A stretch of 64,000 nt of DNA from contig JAKGHH010000008.1 of NCBI GenBank assembly GCA_022828595.1, positions 23,862,378-23,926,377 on the forward strand. Reading direction: 5' to 3'. The position numbers and the translations under genes were made by a program. The stretch is from Nelumbo lutea (lineage: Eukaryota > Streptophyta > Magnoliopsida > Proteales > Nelumbonaceae). Of this stretch, positions 44,052 through 55,536 are shown in pieces; the first letter of the stretch is position 1, and each line of letters starts with the position of its first letter. The notes below the pieces were generated by a model that worked only from the letters and a program-made list of their open reading frames with translations, was not told the origin of the DNA and searched no databases.

Positions 44052-46847
44052 TACTTTGAGCCTACAAATTCTGACCCTGGGCTGAACCATCATTCTCCCT
44101 AATAAATTATGGGCCCCACTGTAAATCCATATGGGGTCCATAATTCATTCTCCCCAAATATACCTGCACCTCTCATAATAGGACCCATAATTTATTATTG
44201 GTGTGGAACATTATCATTAGTTACACAACCTACTCAACAACCATCGCCATCAGCTAATCGGAATTAGTTACATTTGCCCTGAAAATCTGCAACCATGCGG
44301 CTTATAATCTGGCTAGGCTTGTAGGGTTGCTCTCTCTTGTAATTCTCTTTATACCTGGTCTAGACCATCAGACTTTCTTTCTCCTACTCCGGAGTCTGAT
44401 GTAACTGAGATTTTGATTAATTGAATGAATTTACTTTGGGAGTTAGAAAAAAATATGAAACATATGGGGGCCAACTACATGAATCTGTGGAGTTAGCCCA
44501 TTCTAATTAAGTAGTTACACATTAAAATTAAGATCTGTTGTTGGCAGTTTAAAGAAGTTAATATAGTAAATTAGGTAATACAATCATATGGGGCTGCAAA
44601 TGTAATTGACCTATTTTTCCTATGGTCTGTTTTCTTGGCAAAAAGAAGAAATTGAGATAGAGAATAGATAAGGCTTGGAGAGAAATAGGGTTGGAGGTTT
44701 TGGGTCTATTATGGGATTTTTATGAAAGAAAAATAAACAATGTCTTTTTCTTTTTTTATAATTTTGAGAATTAAGTGGAAGGACGTTAGAGAATTAGAGA
44801 GCACTCCTTAACATTTTAATGAGACCTTTTTGCTTTTATCTTTTTTTTTCCTTCTTTTTTATTTTTATTTTTATTATTATTATTTTTTTTTTTTGGGGGG
44901 GGGGGGGGCTAGGACCCACTTTATTACTGTATTACTATACATTTATACAAAGGTCTGGTTTTAACAAAATGTTTGGGGGGGTAAGGACCCCCCAACTTTA
45001 TACTTGGCTCCGTGCCTCCTCCCCTGGATCAAATCAAATTCAGATAGGAACATTTCTGAATATGATCCCATAAGAATCCAAGCTCAATATCCAATGGATG
45101 TGTAAAACTTATATTTGAATTCAATTCATTTGCATATCTAGATACCTGATTCGGATCTAACCTGATTGGAATATCAATAAATTTGTATAAAATTAATATA
45201 AAGTAATAAAGTTAAATACAAAAAGGGATTATATACTTTACATAGAAAATGGGTTGGTTTATTTAAATTCCCAATTCGAACTATAATACTAAAAACTGGT
45301 CTTTTATATAGGTATATATACAATCAGATTAATTCAAACCCTAACGGATTGGATCTAGAATATCCGAATTTGATCTGCCATTAGTAGGTAGATCATACTT
45401 TGCGATCTGATTGGATCCAATTATAGCTAGATGAATATATATCTGAATTTGATTAAAGTAAATTGGATTTAAATTAAAATCGGATTAGATAATATTTAGG
45501 TCTAGGAATAATTTGCAACGATCAAGCTGAGAACTGCTCTACAATTGGTGGTAACATCATGTTTAGTTGATATTCGATGTAAGGATCACTAGAGTGTAAA
45601 GATTTGAGTACGCAAGCTACTAACATGCTATTATGTACGTATTTTCTTTTTTTTTTTCTTTTTTTCTTTTTTTTCTGCTAGACAAAGAGTCAAACAGGCT
45701 ATATATAAGAGGGGCTAGTTTGTCCCTCAACCCTGAGATAAGTGGGATTTGACCCTATGGCCCTGTTTGCTTTTCTGTAAGTTATTTATCCGGGTAAATG
45801 CAATTAACTTACCTGGGTAAGTGTATTTATCCATGTTTTTTTATTTCTTAAGTAAATAAGACAATGATCATTTTAGCTATAAAAATTCATTATTAAGATT
45901 GACATTTTTGCCCCATTTAAGTATTAACAAATTTTCCTCCAAAGTGTAAAGTTATTTATCCACATAAGAGATAGGTATACTCAGGAAAATAAACTTACCC
46001 TAATCCCCACATAAATATGAAAAAAGAACATGGGATTCTTGGTCAATGGGAAACCAAAATCCCATTGACCAACTTTCACTCTTTTCAAAATCCCAAAAAA
46101 GAATGCCCCCTATTTAACAACCACCCAGTTAGAACCTTTTTAATTATTATAAATGGTAGGGGGTCTAATCCATTCCTCAACCCAGATGTATGTGAGATTC
46201 AATCCCAAATTTCCACTATAATCAATATAAAACTTTACTAACAAGCTGGTTAACAACATCATAAATAACTTTGTTATGGAATATATCACATACATAATTG
46301 TGTTTATCTTTTAGAGAGGGAATCCTTATGAAGTCATATAAAATCACAGTAGGGAGACGCCTCACAACTTAGTCATGTTTATGGCGGATTTCATCCTGGA
46401 AAAATTGGGGGTAGAGGAAGATGGAGTGGAGAGTAACTATATTCAATATTGTTTTACTAACTAATTCATATGGCATTTTTAATTTCTTTTACCTTGTCTT
46501 TCTTGTCAATCTATGTCATACCTGTCGTTCAATGAAAATTATGCTTTAAAGTGGCCTCTATAGAACATCTGTTACAAGGACTTCACTGATGACATGTGCA
46601 TTGGAGATGGGACTTGGGAGGCCTCTATTGTAGACCGCCAATTAATTAGAAAATAACCTTATATAATAAAGAGTTTTACGTGTGTAACCTTATCTCTATT
46701 GCAGTTTTTTTGGTCAAAGTCTTCACTGTAGCGATTACATGTGTTGGCACTTATGAACTTACAACGAAAATGTATCAAATTAAATGGTGGTATTAAATTA
46801 AGCAAGAGGAAAAATCTATGCTTCCAAAAAGACATAATAGTGGAAGA
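44052..46847. other. Gene-free AT-rich spacer with homopolymer runs
   Basis: About 2.8 kb. It contains a T-rich run followed by a G-run of about 14 (44840-44910), and T-rich runs at 45640-45680. The region 45000-45520 has repeated GGATYTG/AATTTGAT motifs resembling the interior of small hAT-like elements, but no ends were identified. Confidence 0.4.
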
Positions 46848-46855
46848 GTTTTGAT

Positions 46856-47336
46856 TAGAACTGGCAAAAAGTAGATCTAATCCGTGAATCCGATTCAATT
46901 AATTCGAAAAAACAGGGTATCCGATTCAATCAGGAAAAAAAGGGTTGGGTTGGGTTGGGTCATGGGTCAATCCATTGACCCGATTATCAAGTTTAATTGG
47001 GACTATTTATGCATTGTTAGAAGTTTTCACTCTTTAATTTTTTCTATTTAGTCTTTCGTCTTTATTGTTTATTCTTTAAATTGTTAAATGTTCAAGTTTT
47101 TTATTTTATATTTGGAATTTTAAGGTTAAGTCCTTTAATTTTGACATTTTTCATGTATTTTTCTTTATTTTTTTTATTTTAGTTATTTTTTGAGATGACC
47201 CAAATTGACCTATGGATCAACCCTAACCCAAACATTTAGAGTTAGGGTCTAACAGTTGACAACCCAACCTAAAACTCAACCCGAAGTGCCTTGACCCAAC
47301 CCGAACCTGACCCATCCAACCCATTTGCCAGATCTA
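46856..47336. mobile_element. hAT-type non-autonomous element, TAGAACTGGCAAA ends
   Basis: 481 bp. The left end TAGAACTGGCAAAAAG pairs with the complement of the right end TTTGCCAGATCTA. Flanks GTTTTGAT (46848-46855) and GTTTTGAC (47337-47344) match at 7 of 8. Subterminal GGGTTGGGTTGGG and CCCAACC motifs lie near the ends. AT-rich core, no transposase. Confidence 0.85.
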
Positions 47337-47344
47337 GTTTTGAC

Positions 47345-47950
47345 CAATCAAACGCCCCCACTGAATTTTGATAAATACCATATCATTGTTTACTACTTTT
47401 ACATGATACCTATTGATTGGTCGCACGTTTTTCCCGTATCATAGTCAAACTCTAAGAAAAAAATTATATAACAAGAAGACTCAACTCTTTATGTCAATTC
47501 CCAGTAGCAGGGATGGAAAATTTCCCCATCCTCACTGTGTGCCCAATCTCTCCAACCCGATGGGGTCAAGATCGAGGATGGGAATGAAGTCCTTGCCCAT
47601 CCTTGGTTCGCTTCCACTATTCCTTTTTTTTTTTCTTTTTTAATTTTATTTTGGAGATGTTGAAGCTATCCATCATATATGAAAGCAACATGGGTACTAA
47701 ATTGATAGTTTTCAGGAATTCAATTACTGTAGTGGCATGTTTTGAAGTTTGGATACTAATTTGGGACAACCCCAAAAGTACTAGATACTATTCTTAGATT
47801 TACCCTTATAAAATGTTTCTCTTCCTCTCTGCATTGGACGTTTTGGGGCTCACACATCACTATTTGTGTTGACATTGAATGATATTGTGTTTGCTTATAC
47901 TATGCTCGTCGAGCGGACATTGTAGTAGGATGGGTCCAGATTCTCAAGAA
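47345..47950. other. Spacer with no recognised feature
   Basis: About 600 bp, AT-rich, with a T-run at 47622-47650. Two short overlapping frames (47413, 47603) have no domain. Confidence 0.4.
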
Positions 47951-47958
47951 GATTACTC

Positions 47959-48191
47959 CAAGGTTCAAAATATTGATACGCTCGATACGCTGGTATGGGC
48001 GTATCGGGTGAATAGATACTCCTTGTGGTGGCTCATTTTTTATTTTTTTCGTCAACTGGTTCAGGGGAGCCGGTTTAGGTCCTCGCCACACCTGAACCGG
48101 TCAGACCACTAATACACCCATTGTAGGGGCGTATCGGTTGGGTGCCAGAATGATACGTATTGACCGATACATGTCAATACTTTGAACTTTG
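47959..48191. mobile_element. hAT-type MITE, CAAGGTTCAAA family, copy 1
   Basis: 233 bp with terminal inverted repeats CAAGGTTCAAAATATTGATA and the complement of TATGTCAATACTTTGAACTTTG. A perfect 8-bp duplication GATTACTC flanks it (47951-47958 and 48192-48199). The interior has GTATCGG and ACCGGT motifs shared with copies at 61894 and 63304. Confidence 0.9.
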
Positions 48192-48199
48192 GATTACTC

Positions 48200-49855
48200 T
48201 AATGGATTAAATCATTACATAACCCCAAAGTGATTGCTCCAATCTATTAAGTTACCAATTCGAATAGATCTTGATTGATCCAATTTGGTTTACCAAACTT
48301 GTCATATAAATTTTTAGAAAATATATATTGAAAAAATATTAAAAACACTATTAGTTTCATTATTATTAATTAAGATTTTTTGTTAAAATATTAATTTCAT
48401 TAATAATTAATTTTTTAATAAAATATTTTTGTCATATTTTTAGAATTTTTTTGTTAAAAATTAACTATTTTTCTATAAATAATGTGAAAATTTCACTATG
48501 AATTTTCTAAAAATACTTTCTATGAACATGAACTGTTTCCTTTGTTTGATAACTTTATTGCAACAAACTTAATTTTTTAAGCATTGAGTGGTAGATTAAA
48601 TGGATTAGGTTATTTCTCAAACTTTATTAGTTTCCTAGGAGAAGAATAAAGCAAAAGAAGAAATGAATCGCAGGCCTAAAAATTGCTATGCATCAAGAAG
48701 ATGAATAATGGTTAGGTTATTTGAATACCCAAAAACTGTTAAGTCCACTAACTTCAATTCATAGTTCATACCAAATTGGACCATTTTGGTTTACTCGGTT
48801 CAACCCGGTTATGCAATTTTCAAAACGAAAAAGAGCAAGGTTGGTTGTTTTACTCGAGAACCATCCACTTGCTAGCTTCAATTACCAATTCATACTCAAC
48901 TGGACCAATCTGGTTTGGTCAGTTTGACCTGTTTATGCAATTTTGAAAACAAAAGGCAAATAAGGGAAATTTTTACTAAAAAAATTGTTAATTAAAAAAT
49001 AAATAAAGAAAGATAACAAAAATTATTAACAATATTTTTAATAGACAGAAAATGATAAAATAAGGGAAATTTTCTAAAAAGATAAAAAAAAAACAAAAAT
49101 AGAAACTTAATTTTTTATTTAATTGATAAAATAAGAGAAGATTTCAATAAAAATAACAAAGAAAACTTTAACATATAAAATTAATATTTATCAAGAAAAT
49201 ATTAAAAATAAAAAGTAGAAACAAAAAATAAAAATAAGTGAAAATTAAAAATCTAAAAATTACTTTACATGATTAACTTATTAAATAACTTATTATTAAA
49301 ATAAATTGATTAAATTAATTTTCTTAACTTACTTTAAAATTAGTAAAATTAATAAAAAATTAAAACTTAAATTATTAATTAACAACTAACACAATAAACA
49401 CAATAAAAAATTTGTTAACAGGCTTAGCAAAATTTTTTTATTAGTTAAAATTGATACAAATTAATAAAAACATAATTTAATTAAAATAATAAATTATATT
49501 TAAATTTTAACTTAATAAAAAGAAACTCTCCATCTCCTAAATCCCTTCTAGATTTTTGGTTTTTTTTTTAATTTGTTAGACAATACATAGCTCAAGTGGC
49601 CCAATTACAAATGTCCTAAGTCTTTTGTCTAAATGTCACTTAACAAAGCCAATGCATCTCATATAAGAGTAATAAAACTAATAAAATGTAATAGAAATAA
49701 TAAAAATTAGCGCATTTTTCTTTAACAACATGTAACCCAAAGATAGTTTGGGTTGGACTTGGTACCACTTGGCCCAATTGATATTGTCATAAGAATCATG
49801 CCACACTTTCTTTTAACAACACCCATACATTATACAGGCTTGACTAGTTAGTAAC
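48200..49855. other. Very AT-rich spacer with a diverged direct repeat
   Basis: No gene. A direct repeat pair lies at about 48747-48832 and 48866-48953, sharing CTTCAATT, TTGGACC, TTTATGCAATTTT and similar blocks. From 48300 to 49550 the sequence is largely A/T with many TTAATTAA-like stretches. Confidence 0.5.
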
Positions 49856-49858
49856 TAA

Positions 49859-50276
49859 GTATTTGTTTGGCATTGATGCTGCAGATGCAACATCATTTTC
49901 TAATGAGAAAACGGTGCCTTATTTTTGTTTGGAAACTTTTCTACCAGGTAGAACGTTTCCTAGAGCAACAGAAATGTTTTTTATTTGGTACTAATGCTCC
50001 AGGAAAACGTTTTCAGCACTGGTATCCATTATCCAGTGCCATATCACTGCCACCTCACGTCCATGTTGGCAGTAACAAGTTGCAGCTTCAGGAAACATCA
50101 AATTTGGCGTTGCTCCAGGCCATGCCTTTCCGATTTTCAAAGCGTGGCTTGGAGCATCGCTTTTGATGAAAAACGGTTCCAAACAAATGGCCGTTTTCTG
50201 GAGCACCATTTTTTTTTGACATAACACTGATGTGATGCCGTTTTCTAGAGCAACGACAACGATGCCAAACAAATGC
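49859..50276. mobile_element. PIF/Tourist-like element, GYATTTGTTTGGCAT ends
   Basis: 418 bp. The left end GTATTTGTTTGGCATTG pairs with the complement of CGATGCCAAACAAATGC. A 3-bp duplication TAA lies on both sides (49856-49858, 50277-50279). Inverted GTTTTCTAGAGCAAC-like motifs are repeated inside. It is non-coding; open frames across it on both strands are by-products of the symmetry. Confidence 0.8.
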
Positions 50277-50511
50277 TAAGACAAATGTAGAAGTCCAAGT
50301 GAAGCTTTGGAATTTGGATCTAAAAAAGCAATTCTCCAAGTAGCTAAGCAAGATAAATGTATAAACCATTGGAGACAACACATTAGTTGATTCCAATTGA
50401 TAAGGGCCAGTCAATTGCCAACTAAAATATTCCTGTGAGTCATTCCTTTCCTTACATAACAATCCAAATTTATAAGAGTTGAGCATCTTTAAACAGACAT
50501 GAAAAAAGCAA

Positions 50512-51035
50512 GGGTAAATTGTTGAAACCTCCCCTGAAGTTTAGTAGTTGTAATCACATCTCTTAAACTTCTTAATACAGTTGCAAGTAGACCCCCTTTT
50601 GGTGGAATCTTCTAAAAAAAGGCATGAAAATGTCCAAAATACCCATACAATTACTATTGTGGCTGGTTTCTATGGGAAAAAACAATACAAGCTTTATGTA
50701 CAGCAAAAGAAAGAGAATTTAAAGTTGCAGCTTTACTTTTGAGTGATTGATATGAAGGGCAATATTGAAAAATAAATCAATTTCAGAAAAGAGATTGAAG
50801 GGGTTTACGGTAGTGATTCATATGAAGAGAAATTTTGGAAAACAAACTTTTTTTTTAAAGTAATTGCATGGGTATTTTAGACATTTTCATGCCATTTTTT
50901 ATAAAATTATTCCAGGGGGTCTACTTACAACTATGTCAGAAAGTTCAGAAGAGATGATTGCAATTTACAAACTTTAGAGAGGTTTTGTCAAAAAAAACAA
51001 AGGGTGGTTTCAGGGGAGGTTTCAGCAATTTACCC
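50512..51035. mobile_element. Mutator-like non-autonomous element, GGGTAAATTG ends
   Basis: 524 bp with long inverted ends: GGGTAAATTGTTGAAACCTC pairs with the complement of GAGGTTTCAGCAATTTACCC, and complementarity continues inward (GGGGGTCTACTTACAACT against AGTTGCAAGTAGACCCCC). Flanks AAAAAAGCAA and AAAAAAACAA match at 9 of 10. No transposase frame. Confidence 0.75.
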
Positions 51036-52065
51036 AAAAAAACAAGGAAGATTGAAAAGGAAAGAGGAGGGATAGTTCTTGCAAGGAGAGAGGTTTTGTC
51101 ATTTTGATGGAAACATGAGTGGCAATAGGGTGGGTTAGGATACATCCCATTAGCCCATTTAACACCCATCTTCATAGAGCCTAAATGGGTATGATCCATG
51201 TCCATTATCCTCCGTAGAGCAAGATACAGATAGAGAAATGGGTGTTTGCCGTTTGGCAATTTCATCAAATGGGTGCCCAAATGCTCACTCATTAGGCAAC
51301 CCAGACTCGCACTTAGCAAGTATTGTTTCATAGCCTTCATTACCAAAAAAAAAAAAAAGCAAACCATATCCTTGATAGGAATAATACTCTTTTTCTATTC
51401 CACTTTTATTTATATTCTTAAGCTAGACAATACATTGAATGGAGCAAAACAATGACTAGAAAAATAAAAAAGAAATATGATTGAAAGAGACATTTTAAAG
51501 ACATATTTTATATAAAAAACAACAAATAATTTTATATTATCATTTAAATTTATTTAACTTTATATCAAAGTAAATTTAAATAAATAAATAAATAAATATT
51601 ATAGGATTTACCTGGTCAACCCTTTTATGAAAAGAACATCCAAAAAATTAAACTGTTTGGCTGGCAATTCTTATTGCTTCCTCCTTCTCAACTCACTACA
51701 CTTCACCCACCTTTGGGCACCCCACTTACCCACAAGTTCGTCCACATTTTCAACTCCTTGCCAAGTTGATTTTGAGAGGATAAACCCATGTTTTAGAGAA
51801 CAAAAGGGATCAGTGGGCAGTCAGTCCATTCATTAGATGAGTTATTTGAATTTGATTGAAATTACTCGCAAAAATGCACCTTTCTGATTTGGGTTTTTGG
51901 TTTGACTCGAAATTCTTCAAACCCATCTCTAAGAAAACACCAAATGACACAGATCCAAAATGGGTTTCTTGAGTTTGATTGAAATAATTCACAAAAAATG
52001 CAAAATTTTAATCTAGGTTTTTGGTCTGACTCAAAATTCTTCAAGGTAGAAGATAATGAATAATG
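51036..52065. other. Spacer with an AAAT microsatellite
   Basis: About 1 kb. (AAAT)n occurs at about 51577-51598. A diverged direct repeat of about 130 bp (51845-51915 and 51972-52050, sharing TTTGATTGAAAT, TTTTGGT, AAATTCTTCAA) is visible. No gene is recognised. Confidence 0.45.
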
Positions 52066-52379
52066 TTTTTTTTAGAGTAAATTTCTTAAACTATCTTTAC
52101 GGTTAAGTTAATTGACTAAATGTATCCTTATTGTTTGAAAATTGACTAACTATAGTTTCTAACAATTCACTAACTCTACCTTTACTATTAACATCTGTTA
52201 GTATTCTCTCAAAACCCACATACACATGAGACCACGTGACTTTTAAAATTCTTTTAAAACCCAATATTACTCCTCCCTCGTCCCCTTCCTCTGACCGGCA
52301 ACCCCCTTCTCCTCAGACCTCCGGTCTCTTTTCTCTTACTTCTCTCTATTTTTCTCTCTCTTACCTAGGATCGTGTAGG

Positions 52380-52690
52380 TGTAATCGCTTGGAGGAGAAA
52401 ATCTGGATTTTGATGGCTGACGAAGAGACAGAGGCTGTTGCTCGAGATATATTGATGGCTGATAGAGAGGCCGAATCAGATTTGCAGTGGCAACTTTTAT
52501 TCCATCAACACTAATTATTCTAGCAACAGGAAAGAAAGTAAGCCAAGGAGAGATCCTGGGAAAGCGAAAGCCAAGAAGACCATCTTCAATAGTTGTGGAT
52601 TCTAATTCACTTCCTCACAGAGCACAGAGAAGGAGATGGATCTTGACGCTCTGCTCCCCGGAGAACCTGAAGAAGGAAAGCATGACTGAC
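52380..52690 (+). pseudogene. Unrecognised gene fragment inside the Pack-MULE
   Basis: From an ATG at about 52413 the plus strand encodes MADEETEAVARDILMADREA and ESDLQWQLLFHQH before a stop at 52512. GC content and codon use are gene-like compared with the surrounding sequence. An overlapping frame continues to 52693. It looks like the N-terminus of a host gene. I do not recognise the family. Confidence 0.45.
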
Positions 52691-52809
52691 TGAAATGTGC
52701 ATGCAGAAGACCAAAGGATTCCTGACTCTCCTTTCTTTTTTATATTTCTTTCTTTTATTTTTTTGGCCTTCTACACGCACATTTAAGTCAGTTTTCCATC
52801 CTTCGTTCG

Positions 52810-53056
52810 ATGTGACTAGGAAGAGCTGCCTCATAACAAAACCAGTCGGCATCATCATATTACCGTTCTCTGAATCTCCTTCTTCGTCGTTGTCCTCATC
52901 AGCAACAGCCTCTTTTTTCAGAATATCAAAGGTGAAGGCGAAGAGATCGTCGCCGCCAGCACGCCTATCATGAGTTGAACAGGAATCATCATCTCCTCCG
53001 TTGCTCGAAGCATCAACATTGACAACGGAGGAATTTGAGGAGCCGGAATCATCCAT
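52810..53056 (-). pseudogene. Fragment similar to the N-terminus of AP2/TOE transcription factors
   Basis: The minus frame starts MDDSGSSNSSVVNVDASSNG and continues DDLFAFTFDILKKE with acidic residues and FVMRQLFLVTS. This resembles the conserved N-terminal region of euAP2-type factors such as TOE and RAP2-7, where an SGTSNSSVVNAE-like block precedes a DLF...F-type block and a TRQ(F/L)FPV motif. The AP2 domains are absent, and a stop lies directly before the ATG. The open frame runs on to 52607 into the other fragment, giving a chimeric 149-codon frame. Confidence 0.65.
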
Positions 53057-53810
53057 TTAGTAGTCAAAACCCACCGAAACCTTGCCAATCATCACCTTAT
53101 CTCCATCGCAGGTCAAATTAGCGGAAACAATATTAAGATACAACATCACGGCTTCTAATTTGTCAACAATTTATGTAGTTTACTTGTACTTTGTCTCTTT
53201 CCTTCTTTGATTGATCTTGCATCCTTAAGCCAGAAAACTCCAAAAGAGTGTTTGTATGTGTATCTAATGAAGGAGAGCCAGAGCAGGTAAAGGTATTGGC
53301 TAGATAAAGTAGAGAGGCGTCTAAGGAACATTAGCTCTTCAACACCCAGAAATCACTGTTACTTCTAGTCCTTTTACATCGCATTTAGAGGACTATTCTC
53401 TCTCTCTCTCTCCTTCTTTGTCAACTTCACCACCCCTATTTTTCTTCCCTACCATCCCCGCTGCACTCTTGCCTGCGGTGATTTAGTTTGAACCTCCTTC
53501 ACCGGACAACATGTATCTGAAATCTAAACAATAAAAGACGATCATTTCTAATATGGGTTTTAGATCAGACACAATTAGTTTTTTTCTCTCAAATCTTTGC
53601 TTCCTTCGATCTCTTTGGTGGCTTCATCAAGTTGAGTTTAAGGGTAAAACAATCATTTTACATTTTTTCGTCCATGTTTAATGGTCCTGGTAATGTTTCG
53701 ACAATTGTCAGAAATAACAGGGGTAGCATCAGTCAGTTTTTAAACAGTAAGGGTACACTTGTCAATTAGCTAAATCATAAGGGTAGTTTAAGAAATTACC
53801 CTTTCTTTTA

Positions 53811-54335
53811 AAAGGTAGTGTTGCTATCGAATTTGGAACCGAAGGTAGTGTAGTAGTTTCCAACGTCTAAAGGTTGTAGGTCCCACCTACTAAGAGTGAA
53901 AGGACATCAAAGGCCCCGATAGTGTTCCTAGGGGCGAAGACTCTGATAATCAAGTCAGCTAAGGGCTCAAAGTAAAGCCGAGGTCACAACAGGAGAGTAA
54001 GTGCTAGCTTGAGTATGTGTTTTCGTATCTTTAGCTGTGATTTATAGTTAGAGCTGTCCAAGAGAGGAGTAATGAACAACGAGTAACCGTCTTGTAGATC
54101 ACTATCATGTAGAGGGGAGCTAGAGAGGTGTCAGCTGGTCAAAATCCTTTCATAAGTGTGTCGAGGGTAAATTAATTGAGAATGTGTGCCTGTAATATAA
54201 GCTCCTTAATGGCATGTCGTGGGAGTTACCTTGTTGCCCTCAGTAGTGTGTAGATTGATAGGGGTGCCTTGGGCGATGCTACATGTCAAGGTACTGATCG
54301 AATATACCTACATCATATGGTTTTGACATTTTAAA
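53811..54335. other. Spacer with no recognised feature
   Basis: About 520 bp, less AT-rich than its surroundings, with no open frame, repeat or RNA gene that I recognise. Confidence 0.4.
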
Positions 54336-54344
54336 AATTTTAAT

Positions 54345-54877
54345 GGGAAAATTCCCGATGAGTGCCCTGACCTCTGTACTTTTTCAAGTGACAATTTGGT
54401 CCTTGAACTTTAAAATGCAACAATCCAGTACCTGAACTTTTAAAATGTGACAATCCAATACTTGAACTTTCAAAATGTGACAATCCAGTACTTATCGTTA
54501 ACCAATTCGTGAATCAACTTTTAAATGACATTGGAAAAGTTTGAATGCCATCTAATTCTCTTTATCAACCAACCAAACATTGACAATAAAATGAATAATC
54601 TCAAATTCTATCTTCTTCTAAACAATCACCAACTTTTTTGAATAGAAAATGCTAGGATTTGGAACTCTTCCTTTTTTTGTCACATTTGAATGATTGATAA
54701 AGAGAATTAAATGACATTCAAAGGGCTTTTTTGACTTTTCAAATGACACTTAACCATTGATTAATGGACTGATTAATGGTAGGTACTGAATTGTCACATT
54801 TTGAAAGTTTGAATACTTGATTGTCGCATTTTAAAGTTTGGTCGACTCTAGTCAAAGTAAGGACAGAGAATTTTCAC
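54345..54877. mobile_element. Mutator-like non-autonomous element with nested tandem motifs
   Basis: 533 bp. Inverted ends of roughly 160 bp start GGGAAAATTCCCGATGAG and end GGACAGAGAATTTTCAC. Within the arms a unit like AATGTGACAATCCAGTACTT is repeated three times on the left and appears inverted on the right. Flanks AATTTTAAT (54336-54344) and AATTTTAAA (54878-54886) match at 8 of 9. Confidence 0.72.
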
Positions 54878-54886
54878 AATTTTAAA

Positions 54887-55510
54887 TTATATATATATCT
54901 ATCACATGATATAGTTAAATGATGAAATATTAACGAGTTACACATTTTGAAAGTTTAGACTTTAGATACTGAATTGATACATTTTAGGGGACCAAATGAG
55001 ATTAGCCTAATGTAAACGACACGAATATGTAATTTTTCTTTTAAAAGGTCATCTTATGCCACCTGCACAACCTTTCTTTTACCACGTGTCATTTTGACAC
55101 TTCAGTAGTGGAGAACCGAACAGTCTAGCATGTCACCTCTAAAAAAGGGAAAGGAAATAGTAGACAAAAATCCAAAAATGTTTGTTCGGTAATCGGTCAA
55201 AGCGCTCGTACCCCAAGCATCCAACACCTTCAAATATCCTTTTGTCTAATAGATCTTCGCCGTTAAATCAACGAGGCCAGAGAAAGTAAGAGCCATGATT
55301 ATAATTTCTTAACCAGATGAGGGTGAAACTCTAGTTAGTTAGAATGTGAGGGTTTAAATTTTTGAAAGAAAAATTCCGAGGGGGATTGGGATTTACCGAA
55401 TTTGGGAGAGATACGGAGCAGATATTGAAAAGGGGGTATGTGTTTTTTGGTCTCCTGTTGAGCTGAGTAAAGTGAGAGCCTGAGAGAGGAGTATTCAGTT
55501 CAGACGCGAC
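54887..55510 (+). other. Promoter region of eIF5A
   Basis: About 620 bp upstream of the eIF5A 5' untranslated region. I see no sure TATA box. A minus-strand frame at 55331-55585 overlaps exon 1 and is a shadow. Confidence 0.4.
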
Positions 55511-55536
55511 GAGAGAAAGAGAGAGAGAGAGAGAAG
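55511..55536 (+). repeat. GA microsatellite in the eIF5A 5' untranslated region
   Basis: A run of GAGA units ends one base before the start codon at 55537. GA-rich leaders are common in highly expressed plant genes and may bind GAGA-binding (BBR/BPC) factors; that role is inference here. Confidence 0.7.

Larger units (their letters stand above)
52075..53801. mobile_element. Pack-MULE-like element carrying captured gene fragments
   Basis: 1,727 bp. Long terminal inverted repeats: about 80 bp at the left (GTAAATTTCTTAAACTATC ...) pair with the right end (... TAGTTTAAGAAATTACCC), including GGTTAAGTTAATTGAC against GTCAATTAGCTAAATC. Flanks TTTTTTTTA (52066-52074) and TTTCTTTTA (53802-53810) match at 8 of 9, as expected for Mutator-like elements. 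Inside are two gene-like fragments on opposite strands, one resembling AP2/TOE proteins. No transposase is present, so it is a passenger element. Confidence 0.82.

Noticed and set aside
43830..44141. Minus-strand frame of 103 codons
   Set aside because: It runs across the hairpin MITE at 43883-44042 and has no domain; the frame is a by-product of the inverted arms.
44819..45073. Plus-strand frame of 84 codons
   Set aside because: It runs through a T-run and a G-run; low complexity only.
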